A stretch of 64,000 nucleotides of DNA, taken from assembly GCF_001638985.1 (NCBI RefSeq), contig NW_017265146.1:124001-188000 (forward strand). The letters are read 5' to 3'. Positions 40,510 to 52,063 of this stretch are shown piece by piece; position 1 is the stretch's first letter; each line of letters starts with the position of its first letter. The notes beneath the pieces were generated by a model. That model saw nothing but the letters and a program-made list of their open reading frames with translations. It had not been told where the DNA came from and did no database searches. This DNA is from Phycomyces blakesleeanus NRRL 1555(-). Its lineage: Eukaryota > Mucoromycota > Mucoromycetes > Mucorales > Phycomycetaceae. The position numbers and the translations under genes are program-made.

Positions 40510-41854
40510 CACTCGCGATCAAAAACGTTTCGACCCCCGCAAAAAAAAGGTTAAAAAATCATAAAAAAATAAAAATAAAAACATTGTTTTCTCCAAATAT
40601 TATTAATCGAATCCAACATGCAAGACACAAATTCATCAGAAAACACCCACGGATCACATGAAAAGACTGATCCCTATAAATACGGATGCATCATGTACAT
40701 GCATTTAGCAAATTACGGGGCAACCCAGATTTCATTGGTGGTTGGCATGAGTCTGTCAACCGTCAAGTACATCATTAAGAGAGTGGATGAGACATAATCG
40801 CCTGAGCCAAGAAAAGGGTTCAGACGACCTAGAAAGATTGACGAGAGGACAGAAAGACACCTTGTCCAAATAGTTTGTAAGGACCCCTTTGCCTCACTTT
40901 CTTGGCTAAGGGCTTCCCTAAAGAACATGGAGGTATTTATCTGTAGAAAGACAATAATTAGTTGTCTGAAGCGTTTGGGCTTCGGATCATATATCGCAGC
41001 TCACAAGCCAGCTTTAACCGAAAGCCACAAGAAAAGAAGGCCGGAATGGGCCTGTGAGCACGTCAATTGGATGGAGGACCAGTGGAGAGGTATAGTGTGA
41101 TCAGATGAATCACAGTCCACAGTTGAGGGTAATTATGGAGGAGCTAGGGCAATCAGGAAAGTCGGTGAAAGGTGGAAGGAAGAAAATATCATCGAAGGAA
41201 CCAAGTGTGGGGAGGGTAATGTGATGATCTGGAGCTGTTTCTGGGCCGGTGGTTTCGGCCCTTTGGTGTCCCTAGATGGTAGCGTAAACCAAGACCAATA
41301 CGTAAACACTTTGGCTCAGAACTTCCTCCCTTGGCTCCAACATCTTTTATGGGAACAGAACAGGAGCTTCGTGTTCCACGAGGACAACGCCAGCTGTCAT
41401 ACTGGGTCGTATTCGAGGTGGTGGAAAGATAGCCATGAGATCCGAGGTTTTGACTACTGGCCCGCTCAAAGCCCAGATCTCAACCCCATCAAGCATTTCT
41501 GGTGGACTCTCGAGAGGCGCATGAGTGACGAGAGGACCAGTATTAACAACGTTGAAGATTTGAAGGTCGTAATGCAACGAGAGTGGCAAAGGATAGGTCT
41601 CAAACTTGCATCAACTTTGGCCGGCAGCATGCAGCATCGATGTCAGGCTGTGATTGAGGTCAAAGGAGGTCATACGAAATATTGATCTTTTATTTTTTTT
41701 TATATTTCAATAATAAACATATATATAATATTTTATTTGAAGTTTGAAGGCTTCAGCTATTATTAATGATGAGCAGTTGCATGTTGAATACATGCCATGA
41801 TTTCTCTCATCCATTTTTTGGGCTCAGAGGTCGAAACGTTTTTGATTGTGGCTG
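40510..41854 (+). mobile_element. Tc1-like element (1345 bp), inactive
   Basis: Terminal inverted repeats of 26 bp: left 40510-40535 (ending ATCAAAAACGTTTCGACC), right 41829-41854, differing at four positions near the tips. TA dinucleotides flank both ends (40508-40509, 41855-41856). The single transposase ORF is disrupted. The TIR sequence differs from the element at 17146, so it is a separate family. Confidence 0.93.
40618..41685 (+). pseudogene. Tc1-like transposase, two stops and catalytic Glu replaced by Lys
   Basis: One frame (356 codons) carries a helix-turn-helix (ANYGATQISLVVGMSLSTVK), the first Asp in SDESQS, the second Asp in FHEDNASCH, and SPDLNPIKHFWW, where relatives have NPIE. 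The third catalytic acidic residue is thus Lys (AAG at 41491). TAA at 40795 and TGA at 41098 (expected Trp of IVWSDES) are further lesions. There are 35 residues between the second Asp and the Lys. The element could be moved only by a transposase supplied in trans. Confidence 0.9.
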
Positions 41855-42105
41855 TAGATGTAAGGACTTGTTCTCGTAAAGAATTAAATTGCTTTCTGTA
41901 TAACGACGCGGCAAAAAAAAAGAGGTTCTTTGAGTCTGCGATAGACGTATGCTTTAGAAGCGACAGTTTTTAGTACTTCTTCAGTGATAAGAGATTCTTT
42001 CTCAATTTCTGTTTGAAGAAAGTGAAGCCATTTGAAATACGTATGAGGCTGGGCATACAAGGTATTTGATTCAGAATTTACTGGCTGATAGCGAGACCAC
42101 AACAT

Positions 42106-43303
42106 ATTGGTGTTTCTGGTAATTTCCTTGAGAACATCTGTCTTTTCAATAGATAACAGTCATGGCTATTTTTTTCATTAGTTTCTGGCTGTAAATATAA
42201 TAGGAAATTGACTTTTTTTTTTGGTTCACTATTAACCTACGACAATAAAATTCAGAGGTCTTGCAGGCGAAGATTTTCAGAAAATAACTTATGCTTCTTT
42301 TCATCAGTAATATATACGTTTGATACTTATTCTTTAAAGCCTATTCTTTTGCTGAATTCTCGGATGAGCTATCTTGTTTGCGTTTCATGTTTTTGCCACA
42401 AGCTTTGAAAAGGAATGCTAATTTCTAATAAATAATACAAAAAAAAAGAAAAGAAAGGTTGAAGGACAAAATTTCGCATTTTGATTAATTATGATGGTGC
42501 TCTGCCTTCAATTAGAATTCTAAGCTACTGATATATTGCTCTCTTGGTGGCAATAAGAGATTTGTAAAGCGTATTTTTTAAAAGTTACTAACCATTATGA
42601 GCGGATCTTCTTTTCAAATAAACAGTACAGAAAAGTATTCTTAGGTTGTCAACTTATTAAACATTTTGGCACTATTTTATATATATATATATAAAAAGCT
42701 TTTGAAAAAAATTATCCCAAAAATGCATTTTATTTTTTCGAATTGGACGCCTTACAAATGTGTTTTACTGTATTTCTGTCCTTCTTTACCAGGCTACGTC
42801 TTTGATAAAGAAGTACGAATATCTTATAATTTATTTATCCATTTGACCTAATGTCCTAATATATTGCAAGTAGTGATAAAAGCAATATTTTAAGGGATTT
42901 ATGATAGTTTCAAAGTTCAACCAATGTATATATAACAGCTATGTATTTTTTACCATGAAAAAGCACGAAGAAGGGAAATGAATGAAAGGTTACTTGCCCA
43001 CTTGTATATAGATGTACATAGTTGGTGCTTTAAGTATAAAGCGCTCCGTCTATCGGTTGTTAGAATTTCTTATTTATTTATATTTGGTTAATTTTATATA
43101 TATTATTTTTGGTCTCCAAATAAATAAATACAACAAGTCTTGAGAACCCTCATTCAAAGGTGGCGTTGGCAGCGTCATCGAGTCAGCAAAAAAAAAATTA
43201 AAAACAAAAAATTAAAAAAATTAAAAAAAAAATAAAAGCGCGTGTCGCTATTTCGAGCTTCTTCTTTTTCTTTAAGAAATATATATTCTTTTTATTTAAC
43301 AAT
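42106..43303. other. intergenic region upstream of histone H4
   Basis: The left part may contain more of the degraded ORF on the minus strand (for example MKRKQDSSSENSAKE from about 42390, and VYITDEKKHKLFSENLRLQD in another phase). The right part, with A-rich runs near 43190-43245 and a pyrimidine-rich leader, should hold the H4 promoter. Confidence 0.4.
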
Positions 43304-44011
<708 letters not shown>

Positions 44012-44044
44012 ACGATTATCATTATCATTATCTTTATCACTATC

Positions 44045-44084
<40 letters not shown>

Positions 44085-44704
44085 TATTATTACTATTATT
44101 GTCATTCAATTGAAATACAACCATTTTTTTCTCTCTCTTTTAACCTCTATAATTTGCTTATCATTGGCTTAAATTTAAATTTATTAGTATTCGTTGCAAT
44201 GTTGTGTGTGCCAGCTTACAAACAAACTGTGAATTTATTGCTTTTTTTTTAGAAAGAAAAGAAGAAAAATAACGGGTTTGTTTCCAAAGGCAGAACCGAC
44301 GCTCAAAACGATCAATTCACCCCCTTCAAAAGAGACCAAAAAAAAACACGTTTATTTATTTGTTTATATGTTACATTTATTACGCATAATGTTACATACC
44401 CACACTTCTTTAATATAAATATATATTCGGGGGGGTTTAAAAAAATGAAAAGAAAAGTAAAAGAGAATAGGCTTATTCTAATAGGAATGTGTATGTGATT
44501 GTGATTGTATAAGAGCAAGTAGGAATCGACAAAGGAAAAGGGGGAAAGTGGATATAATTTAGATTATGTTTAATGAGTATTGAGATTATAAGATTAGATT
44601 GCTCTATGTATACGATGTATATGTTGATGTGTCTATGGTTTCTATGGTTTCTATTTTATTTATTTACATGTCTAAGAAACGAATTTGTATATAGAATGGA
44701 ATAT
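44012..44704. other. intergenic region between convergent H4 and F-box genes
   Basis: An (ATT)n microsatellite at about 44045-44100 lies just after the H4 stop. The rest is AT-rich with no gene seen. Confidence 0.55.
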
Positions 44705-46756
44705 CTATAATTGATCCAGCTCATCATACAAATAATCCCAATCTGAACAATCTCTTCTCAAATTGGTATTGATGATGTATTCATCTATACGATCGCACCT
44801 TATTGCCGCATAACCACGGAACCGATCTTTCTTCCACTTTTCCCTGGTGCCTTCGATATTTCCACCTGCTCCGATAGTCGTCTCTTGAACGAACCTGATC
44901 TCTGATGAATATCGGTCATAATATTCTCTCGCCCGCTCAACCTCCTTTTCATTTAACCGTGAAACATTTGACTCCCACAAAGAATAGCTGTTCAGACTGT
45001 ATGTAGTATAGAACCAGCTAGACTTCCCACAATCCTCAACTTTACTATCCTTCTTTGACTTGATGTTCTCGACCACCTTTCTTTTTGTAGACACAAAAGG
45101 GAATCGACTCGACAAACACACTGTCAACTTCTTCTTTGGCTTCTTCTTGATTTCCTGCACTCCTTGTGTTGCCAGTTCATCGTCATTGTTATCCTTGTTG
45201 TTTTTAAAAGACAGAGCCATCAGATTGACATTCCGGTCACACTCTTTAACGTCCCTTGAACTCGTAAACCGTATATGCCGTAAGAGAAGTGTCTTGAAAT
45301 GAGTGTATGGCATGTCGATAGAAAGCTTTCCAGTATTGATAGAAACATAGCCAGTGACGCCAGTGTAGTCCAGGCACATATAATTCAATTCCCTGCAACG
45401 AATAGATATGTACTTGAATGTCTTTGAACACACGGTCGAGTTGTAGACCTCTAGCATCCGAAGACCATGTAATGTCAGTCTTGTTGACAGAGATGATAAA
45501 GCTGACTGACCGACAGATAACCAGTTTGTACTGACTCCCAATCTCTTTAGGGCCACACACCGATCCAAAATGATATCCACAAGTATAGGTGCATCCGAGG
45601 TGTAGATTCGCAAATAGACAAGGTTTCTATAGTCCACAAGATAATCCGTTATTGCCCAGGGGGCCGTGGTGATTGCATTCTCGTACACCTGTATAAACAG
45701 CGTCTCCAGAGAGGTGCTGTACGGGTTGATACAATCTTCAAAAGTGTTCTTGACCACATTACTCTTGTCGTATACTTCTTCGATAGCGCAATGCAGATGT
45801 TTGAGGGGTAAATGGTAGTCCGAGTAAATCTTTTTCCATATCCAAAAATGAAGTGGGCTCGATTGTTGGCAGATTGTTGTCTGAATCTTGTCGAGTTTTT
45901 GAAACAGAGATCCAGGTCCAAGTCCAAGTCCAATTTCAGGTGTCCTCCGACCGAGTAGGGTCATAAGCTCGGCTTTAGTGGTCTCTATGCCTTCGCTGGC
46001 ATCAAAAGATATTGTGGCCAGACCGTCGATATTTGGATACTTGATAGCAAAATAGTATAGCCATCGATGACCTGATCTGTTGACTGTAAATACAAGGCTT
46101 TTGAGTTTTGTAGCCGGGGTGATATTTTTTTGGACGAGCTTTAGGTCGCTGGTTGTTATCAATTGGGATTCCATATCCAATGTCAGGTGCTCGAGTAGTG
46201 GTAAAGATGCATGAAGTGTTTCGAAATCTCGCAAAGTAAATTGGACGGTCTTGCTGGTATAGTCCTGGGCAATATGCAATTGTTCTAATCGTGGCAAGCA
46301 AGCAAGTATGTCGAGAAGTTTTGCTTTTATATGAGGAGTCTTTATAAAGCCCAGGTTCATCTCTAGTTTAGTTAATGTTCCCCACATGGACCAATTTGGA
46401 GCGTTTGTGCCAAAGTCAGTAGCCGAAAGTGAGCTACATTGGGTTCGTAGATATTGTAAATTCTTGAAATGGTTCTGGAGGGTGTGCAGCTGTTTGTCGG
46501 TTGCAAAGAGACGTAGACCGAGGTCGAGGGACTTTACATAGCAGCCATTGGTTCGATATGTCTGGTAGATGGCCGATCCAGGGTGGCAAATGTTATTAAG
46601 GGTTGTCTTGTCAGATATTACGATGCTATCCCAGAGTGACTCTTGAAAGGCTATTGCCCAGGCCTGACACACACGAGAACACTCGATTCTGTCTTTTGTG
46701 GAAAGGTAATTTGAAATGTGGATTGTGATTTCGAATGGTAATTGTGATGCAAGCAT
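44705..46756 (-). CDS. F-box/LRR family protein, 683 aa
   Basis: Single-exon. It starts MLASQLPFEITIHISNYLST with an F-box through CSRVCQAWAIAFQESLW (to about residue 43). Leucine-rich segments follow (LTKLEMNLGF, LKRLGVSTNWLS, LNYMCLDYTGVTG). A lysine-rich insert (QEIKKKPKKKLTVCL, then RKVVENIKSKKDSK) before the tail makes it the longest member here. The C-terminal signature is present (SWFYTTYS, ERAREYYDRY, WKKDRFRGYAAIRC). A Gly/Leu-rich stretch GLGLGPGSLFQ lies near residue 280. Role as in the relatives; target unknown. Confidence 0.88.
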   Translation of the reverse strand: MLASQLPFEITIHISNYLSTKDRIECSRVCQAWAIAFQESLWDSIVISDKTTLNNICHPGSAIYQTYRTNGCYVKSLDLGLRLFATDKQLHTLQNHFKNLQYLRTQCSSLSATDFGTNAPNWSMWGTLTKLEMNLGFIKTPHIKAKLLDILACLPRLEQLHIAQDYTSKTVQFTLRDFETLHASLPLLEHLTLDMESQLITTSDLKLVQKNITPATKLKSLVFTVNRSGHRWLYYFAIKYPNIDGLATISFDASEGIETTKAELMTLLGRRTPEIGLGLGPGSLFQKLDKIQTTICQQSSPLHFWIWKKIYSDYHLPLKHLHCAIEEVYDKSNVVKNTFEDCINPYSTSLETLFIQVYENAITTAPWAITDYLVDYRNLVYLRIYTSDAPILVDIILDRCVALKRLGVSTNWLSVGQSALSSLSTRLTLHGLRMLEVYNSTVCSKTFKYISIRCRELNYMCLDYTGVTGYVSINTGKLSIDMPYTHFKTLLLRHIRFTSSRDVKECDRNVNLMALSFKNNKDNNDDELATQGVQEIKKKPKKKLTVCLSSRFPFVSTKRKVVENIKSKKDSKVEDCGKSSWFYTTYSLNSYSLWESNVSRLNEKEVERAREYYDRYSSEIRFVQETTIGAGGNIEGTREKWKKDRFRGYAAIRCDRIDEYIINTNLRRDCSDWDYLYDELDQL

Positions 46757-49700
46757 GGTAAAGAGTTGAATATGTACATATATTTTTTCATGCTGCGTAC
46801 TTTATGCTTTGCAGTACTTATATATACACAAATATTTTAAATTAATTCAAGTAGAAAAAAAAAAGAAAAAAAAATCCAGGTACTATAAACTTGGTCGTGG
46901 CGCAGTTAAGGGAAATCAGTAGGGTGTACAAGATTAAAGAAGTGATATATCCAAGAGGTACAAGTCTAAGCCAGTATTCCCTTTTATGCTTAAAATAGAA
47001 ATAGAAATAGAAATAGGAACAAAGAGATAGAGAGAAGAAGTAGTAGAAGTAGTAGAAGAAGAAGAAAACACCTGATTTTGGCATACATCATCAACAATTG
47101 TACACTTTAATTGTTCATAGCTATATTTTATCTTATTTTTTATATTCTATTTCCCTAAAATGGAAACCATATTGGCCAATTATGACAGTTATAGCCATTC
47201 CTCTTAGAAACTCCATTATTACATATACAAATATTTGTACATTGTATTTTCACAATAGTAAGAAGAACAAGAAGAGCAATAAAAGAAAGCCTTGTCTTGC
47301 CTTACCTTACCTCACCCAATACACACACACACACATATATATATATAAGGATAATGATGGGTAATGAATAATGAATATAGGACTGAAAAGGATTTGTAAA
47401 GTGGAACCATTCATAGTTCAAGTAAACACAGATATATACTTATTCCACCGATCCTGAATATTGATATTGATATTGATATGAACTAATTTCAAACAATAGG
47501 GAATATCAATCTGCAACATTTCCAAATATTTTTATGCAGTATGAATACATAGAGATGCTTCACTCTATTAAAATCGATCCCGGGTTCGTAATCTCATTCA
47601 TTATTATTGTTGTTCAATATATACCTCTTGCCTTGAGAACTGTGACCAATGTGACCAAGTTCTTTGCTTTGTTATTGTTGGGAATTTTGACAACAGAATA
47701 TGTCAGCTGCTCACAACAATAGCCAATTATCATTATCATTATTATTTTGTCTTTCTTGATTTATGGATATGTTCAGTACACATGATATAAAATTATGCAT
47801 ATTGTTTCCCCTGATATTGAGAAAAATACAAAATATATATATATATATATATATTGAACCAACGTCATAATTTGTACCTATATAATAGACAAATCAAACC
47901 AGAACAGGCACAGGCATAGGCACAGGAACTTTGATCATTCTTAGTGTCACCAGCAAAAAAAAATATCTTCTTTTTTGTCCAACAGTTACATAAAAAGAAA
48001 AATAAAGGAACCAAAATGAGTCCTGGTCTACGTAATTGGTGTAACGCTTCCAAAAAAAAACTATAATTCCATGTGGTTATCCTAGATTGTGTTACCCTTA
48101 GTTTGTCACGTTACTTGAATTATATCTTGGCTTGACTGAAAAAAAAAATTATGGATCATTTAAATTAATACCAAATATTTACAATGTTAGGTACCTGGTT
48201 ATCTAACTAAATGCATAATGACAGGTCAATATTAGAAGAAAAGATTGAATACAACCAAGTGTAACTGGCTTAGCCACACATTTATATTTATATATATTGA
48301 CTATAAACCTACAATTGTGCCTTTTGTAATAAGTAAATAAATAAATAAATAAAAATACCATTTATTGTCTATTAAAGAATAAAATTCAACACTTGATTTA
48401 CTCGGGTATAAAATGCTCAGCTAGCAACTGCTCAGCTAACAAAGTACCATTCAGAGTAGTATGTATATACTATAAAAAGAAAGTGGCTATGACTGATCTA
48501 AATCACTATAGGAACAATGAGGTGACCAGCATTGGTTATTTAAAGGGTTCATTTTTCTTGTATCAAGAAAACTTTACCAAAATTCATGAAAATTAATCCT
48601 CCCGGTTATTATGACTGTTTGTTTAAGATTGTTATCAATTCTTTTGTTTTGTATAGTAGCACGGGTAAAATAGAGCTGTCTTTAGAGAATACGAATAACA
48701 GAAATGATCAAAGATGCAAGAACGATTTTGGATGGCTACTAAGAGGCAAAAAATAGATACTCCAATTGATGTTTTATACCCCTCGTACAGTACAGCTGAT
48801 TTGCGCACTTGGACAGAATCTATTTTCCTTTTCTTTAATGAAACCCTGAGATTTGTTTTCATATTATAATATTCTAAATTACTGTGAATACTTTGAGATT
48901 CTTTGATTGAATTAATTTGAATTTAATTGTATTCAATTATGCCAGGTATTAGGTACAAAGTAGGCTTGAGGACAGCAGCACTCAAGAATGATCATTAATA
49001 AAAAAAAATCAGTGATAGTCTCAACTCCTTATCTACCATTCTCTCTCCTTCTCTCTCCTTGTCCAGCCCTTTTTTTATTTTATTTTTATATTATCAAGAG
49101 TGTTACTGACGCTCATTATACTGATCAGCTCAGCTAATCAGTACACAATCAAAGAAAACGAATTATTCATAGTTTGATTATTAGTTTTTTGTAGAAAAGA
49201 AAGAAAGAAATGTTTGCAAAAAAAAAAGGTTGTTTCTTCAAGGATATACTATTCTTCCTCAAAGATGTATTTAATTACATTATTTATCATTCTCAACCTT
49301 TCTTATTGCTCAGTTCAATAAGAGCTGTGATAATTTCAGTTGATAGATTGTAAGCAATAATAGCAATAGAATCTTTCTTGCTTGGGATTACCTATATTTT
49401 AAGGAAAAATAGATAAATAATCTCAAGGCACTATAAACTGACCAAGAGATTATTATGAAATAATGAAAGACCAATATATATATATAATAGAGTAGAATAA
49501 GCCAATTAAAGTCAGAGATTCTGCCTTGGTATTAAAAGCCTTTAGTAGATATATTATTCTTTTAAAAGAATCTGTAAACAAGTTTATGGATAACCTTTTT
49601 TTTTTACTTGTCATGTTTATCACATGAACAGCACAAAGTTTCATATCCAAAGTACTCAGAGCCCGCCTTGTAAACCGCATCACGGAACATCTCCCGAATC

Positions 49701-50122
49701 AAACGGCTTTGTACACAAAGCAGTGATCTCAAATATATATATATATATAATAATGAAAGTAAAATAAATAGAAAGAGTTTATAATCTTGACCTTGGTTTT
49801 GACCTTGGTTTTTTGTATCTTTCTTTCTCCCCTTTATTTTTCTTTTTTTTTTAATTTTTTTTTTCATTTCTTTAACCTTTTATTTTTTTCATACTCTTTT
49901 CTCTATTTTCTTTCTTTTATATCCTTCGTTCTTTAACTCATAACCTTCTCTAACACTGTGTAGCCATCTTGGACCCCGCTTTACCCCTTATAGCACCTTG
50001 TTTTTCTATATATATATAATTAGATATTTATTATTTATTATTATTTATTTTTAATACTAATAAATCATATTTAATATCATGTTTGTCCCTGTAAAATCAA
50101 CCTTGTCATTCTTCTTTTCATC
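46757..50122. other. 3.4-kb intergenic region
   Basis: AT-rich DNA between two divergent F-box genes. It contains a small ORF with a hydrophobic stretch (47534-47722, plus) and a short coding-like patch near 49621-49735 (minus). Simple repeats include an ATTGAT run near 47460 and (TA)n near 47840 and 49735. None of it supports a confident gene. Confidence 0.4.
47534..47722 (+). CDS. possible small membrane protein, 62 aa
   Basis: ORF MQYEYIEMLHSIKIDP with two hydrophobic stretches (VISFIIIVVQYIPLAL and FALLLLGILTTEY). It has no homologue that I recognise. It could be chance in AT-rich DNA. Confidence 0.15.
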   Translation: MQYEYIEMLHSIKIDPGFVISFIIIVVQYIPLALRTVTNVTKFFALLLLGILTTEYVSCSQQ

Positions 50123-52063
50123 ATGTTGCCATCCGATCTCCCATTCGAGATTTTGATTATTATTGCCAATCTTGTCTCACTAAAAGACAAGTCTCTATGC
50201 TCTCGCATCTGTAAATCATGGAGAGCTCCATTTCAAGAGTCAATGCTAAAAGACGTCGTAATCCACACAAAGGAAGAACTCGACGCAATCTGTGACATGT
50301 CAACTAAAAATCCTAGAATATATCAAAAAAATGGCCAGCATGTCCGACATCTCTTCCTCTACGAAAACAGCCATCCGACTGACCAGCACATCCAAATACT
50401 TCAGCAGCACTTTCCCTATCTGCAGCATCTGCATATCAAAGGCGAACACTTTAGTAGCACAACATTTGGAACAGCGGTCAATTGGAACCTCTGGAGTTCT
50501 TTGAGGGAGTTGTGGATCGGTATGGAAACACTGGTCACCGAAAATTCAGAAAAGATGTTCCTGGACATCATATCTTGTCTTCCCCAGCTTCGAAGATTAG
50601 AACTGGCTCGCCATTCTTGGTACACCAAAATGTGGTTTACACTAAATGATTTCGAGACCCTGCACAAAAACTTACCACGTTTGGAGCATCTAGCCCTCGG
50701 TTTAGACATGAACGAGCTCACGACAAAAGATCTAGTCCGAATATCAAGCACACCTCCAGTCAGTAACTTATCCTATTTTGACATCGATACCAAGATCATG
50801 GACTACAGATGGATAGCCTATTTTGCTCACAAGTACCCCAAATTACACACACTCCACTGGAGAACCGACGGGAGTGGAATGGCGCGGATGAAATATCAAA
50901 AGGAGGCCGCGTCATTATTCAAGTCAATACCAAATGCCTTCAAGTACCTTAGGACTCTCAGAATGAAAAGCGAGAGATCTCAGGATGAAGAGAATCTCAG
51001 CTTCTGGGAGATATTCTGCCCTTCAACCATCCTTGTCAAGAGCATCAAGTGGCAGCCTTATATATTCTACGATAGACCAGACATAATCGAAAGGATCATC
51101 AAAACATGCATGCATTCGTTTTCAGAAACCTTGGAAATACTCTCGATCGAGTGTCTATTTAACCTCGATCACCCGTTCTTAATCAGAAATGCGTTCATCC
51201 ATCACTGTCCTCGCTTAGTCGATCTAAACATCCATCATTGCAATGCCTCGATCGAGCTAGATACTCTCCTCGATGTCTTTCCTGCTCTAGGGAAACTTCG
51301 GCTCTTTGGGGGTCGAATCTCAGTCAGTCCCCAAGCATCTGAAAAAATATCGATATCGAAGCGTCAGTTGAGATCAATAGAAGTGCACCAAGCAACTGTC
51401 AGCTCAGCCACTCTCGAATTCATTTCCTCCTGTTCAAGGCGATTGGACAACCTACACTTGAGCTCTACAAAGGTCACCGGATCAATTTCTCAAAAGACAG
51501 GGCGTCTGTGTATCGACATGTCCCGTACTCGCTTTGAAAATCTTTATCTTGGTCATGTTCGATTCAGCACGTCAGAAGATGAAGAAAACGAAGACCACAA
51601 TCTTAACCTAATGATCCTTGCCCGATCTGCGGTGGATATTATGAAAATCAAAGATAATAACAACAATCCAGATGATCCAATGATGCTTGATAATGATAGT
51701 AGTAATACTGATAGTAATAATAATATTAGTGATAGCAGCAGCAGCAGCAGCGGCAGCAGTAGTAATAATAGTAGTAAGGAGACAAAGTCAAATACGGTCA
51801 AGTACACTTGGATATATACATCCCATGAGAAAGCACGTAATCAGTGGTGGACCTCTAATACACACAAGCTTACCAAAGCACAAGCTAATCGTGCCCATCA
51901 ATATTTCTGTGATTTTGAACGTGAGAGGTATCTAGCAATGCAAAGGGGACCTCGTAGTGATGATAAAGAAGAGAGAACGCTGGAAAACTGGACAAAACAT
52001 CTTTATCATGGTTTCACCACATTAAAATGTGGATATATAGAAAAGTATACTATCGGTAGCTAA
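50123..52063 (+). CDS. F-box/LRR family protein, 646 aa
   Basis: Single-exon. The N-terminal F-box is MLPSDLPFEILIIIANLVSL and CSRICKSWRAPFQES (to about residue 42). The middle has the family's YRWIAYFAHKYPKLHTL segment and leucine-rich repeats (LRRLELARHSW, LDNLHLSSTKVTG). An Asn/Asp/Ser low-complexity insert (about 515-555, encoded by GATAATAG and AGC repeats) precedes the C-terminal signature (YTWIYTSH, ANRAHQYFCDF, WTKHLYHGFTTLKCGYIEKY). The start MLPSDLPFEI fits the family pattern MLA/PSxLPFEI. Confidence 0.88.
   Translation: MLPSDLPFEILIIIANLVSLKDKSLCSRICKSWRAPFQESMLKDVVIHTKEELDAICDMSTKNPRIYQKNGQHVRHLFLYENSHPTDQHIQILQQHFPYLQHLHIKGEHFSSTTFGTAVNWNLWSSLRELWIGMETLVTENSEKMFLDIISCLPQLRRLELARHSWYTKMWFTLNDFETLHKNLPRLEHLALGLDMNELTTKDLVRISSTPPVSNLSYFDIDTKIMDYRWIAYFAHKYPKLHTLHWRTDGSGMARMKYQKEAASLFKSIPNAFKYLRTLRMKSERSQDEENLSFWEIFCPSTILVKSIKWQPYIFYDRPDIIERIIKTCMHSFSETLEILSIECLFNLDHPFLIRNAFIHHCPRLVDLNIHHCNASIELDTLLDVFPALGKLRLFGGRISVSPQASEKISISKRQLRSIEVHQATVSSATLEFISSCSRRLDNLHLSSTKVTGSISQKTGRLCIDMSRTRFENLYLGHVRFSTSEDEENEDHNLNLMILARSAVDIMKIKDNNNNPDDPMMLDNDSSNTDSNNNISDSSSSSSGSSSNNSSKETKSNTVKYTWIYTSHEKARNQWWTSNTHKLTKAQANRAHQYFCDFERERYLAMQRGPRSDDKEERTLENWTKHLYHGFTTLKCGYIEKYTIGS

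Larger units (their letters stand above)
40374..42105 (-). pseudogene. unknown ORF split by a Tc1-like element
   Basis: The minus-strand ORF from 42105 (MLWSRYQPVNSESNTLYAQP) runs to KEPLFF, where a run of nine T instead of eight shifts the frame. It then continues as AASLYRKQFNSLREQVLTS up to the element edge at 41855. If the element and one TA copy are removed, the same frame continues at 40509 as INSDQPLTFGKKLQNIQPHK and ends KWQDLYLRPCNFYGQ at 40374. This supports insertion into a once-coding sequence. I do not recognise the protein. It may belong to the dispersed repeat family that overlaps its 3' end. Confidence 0.5.
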
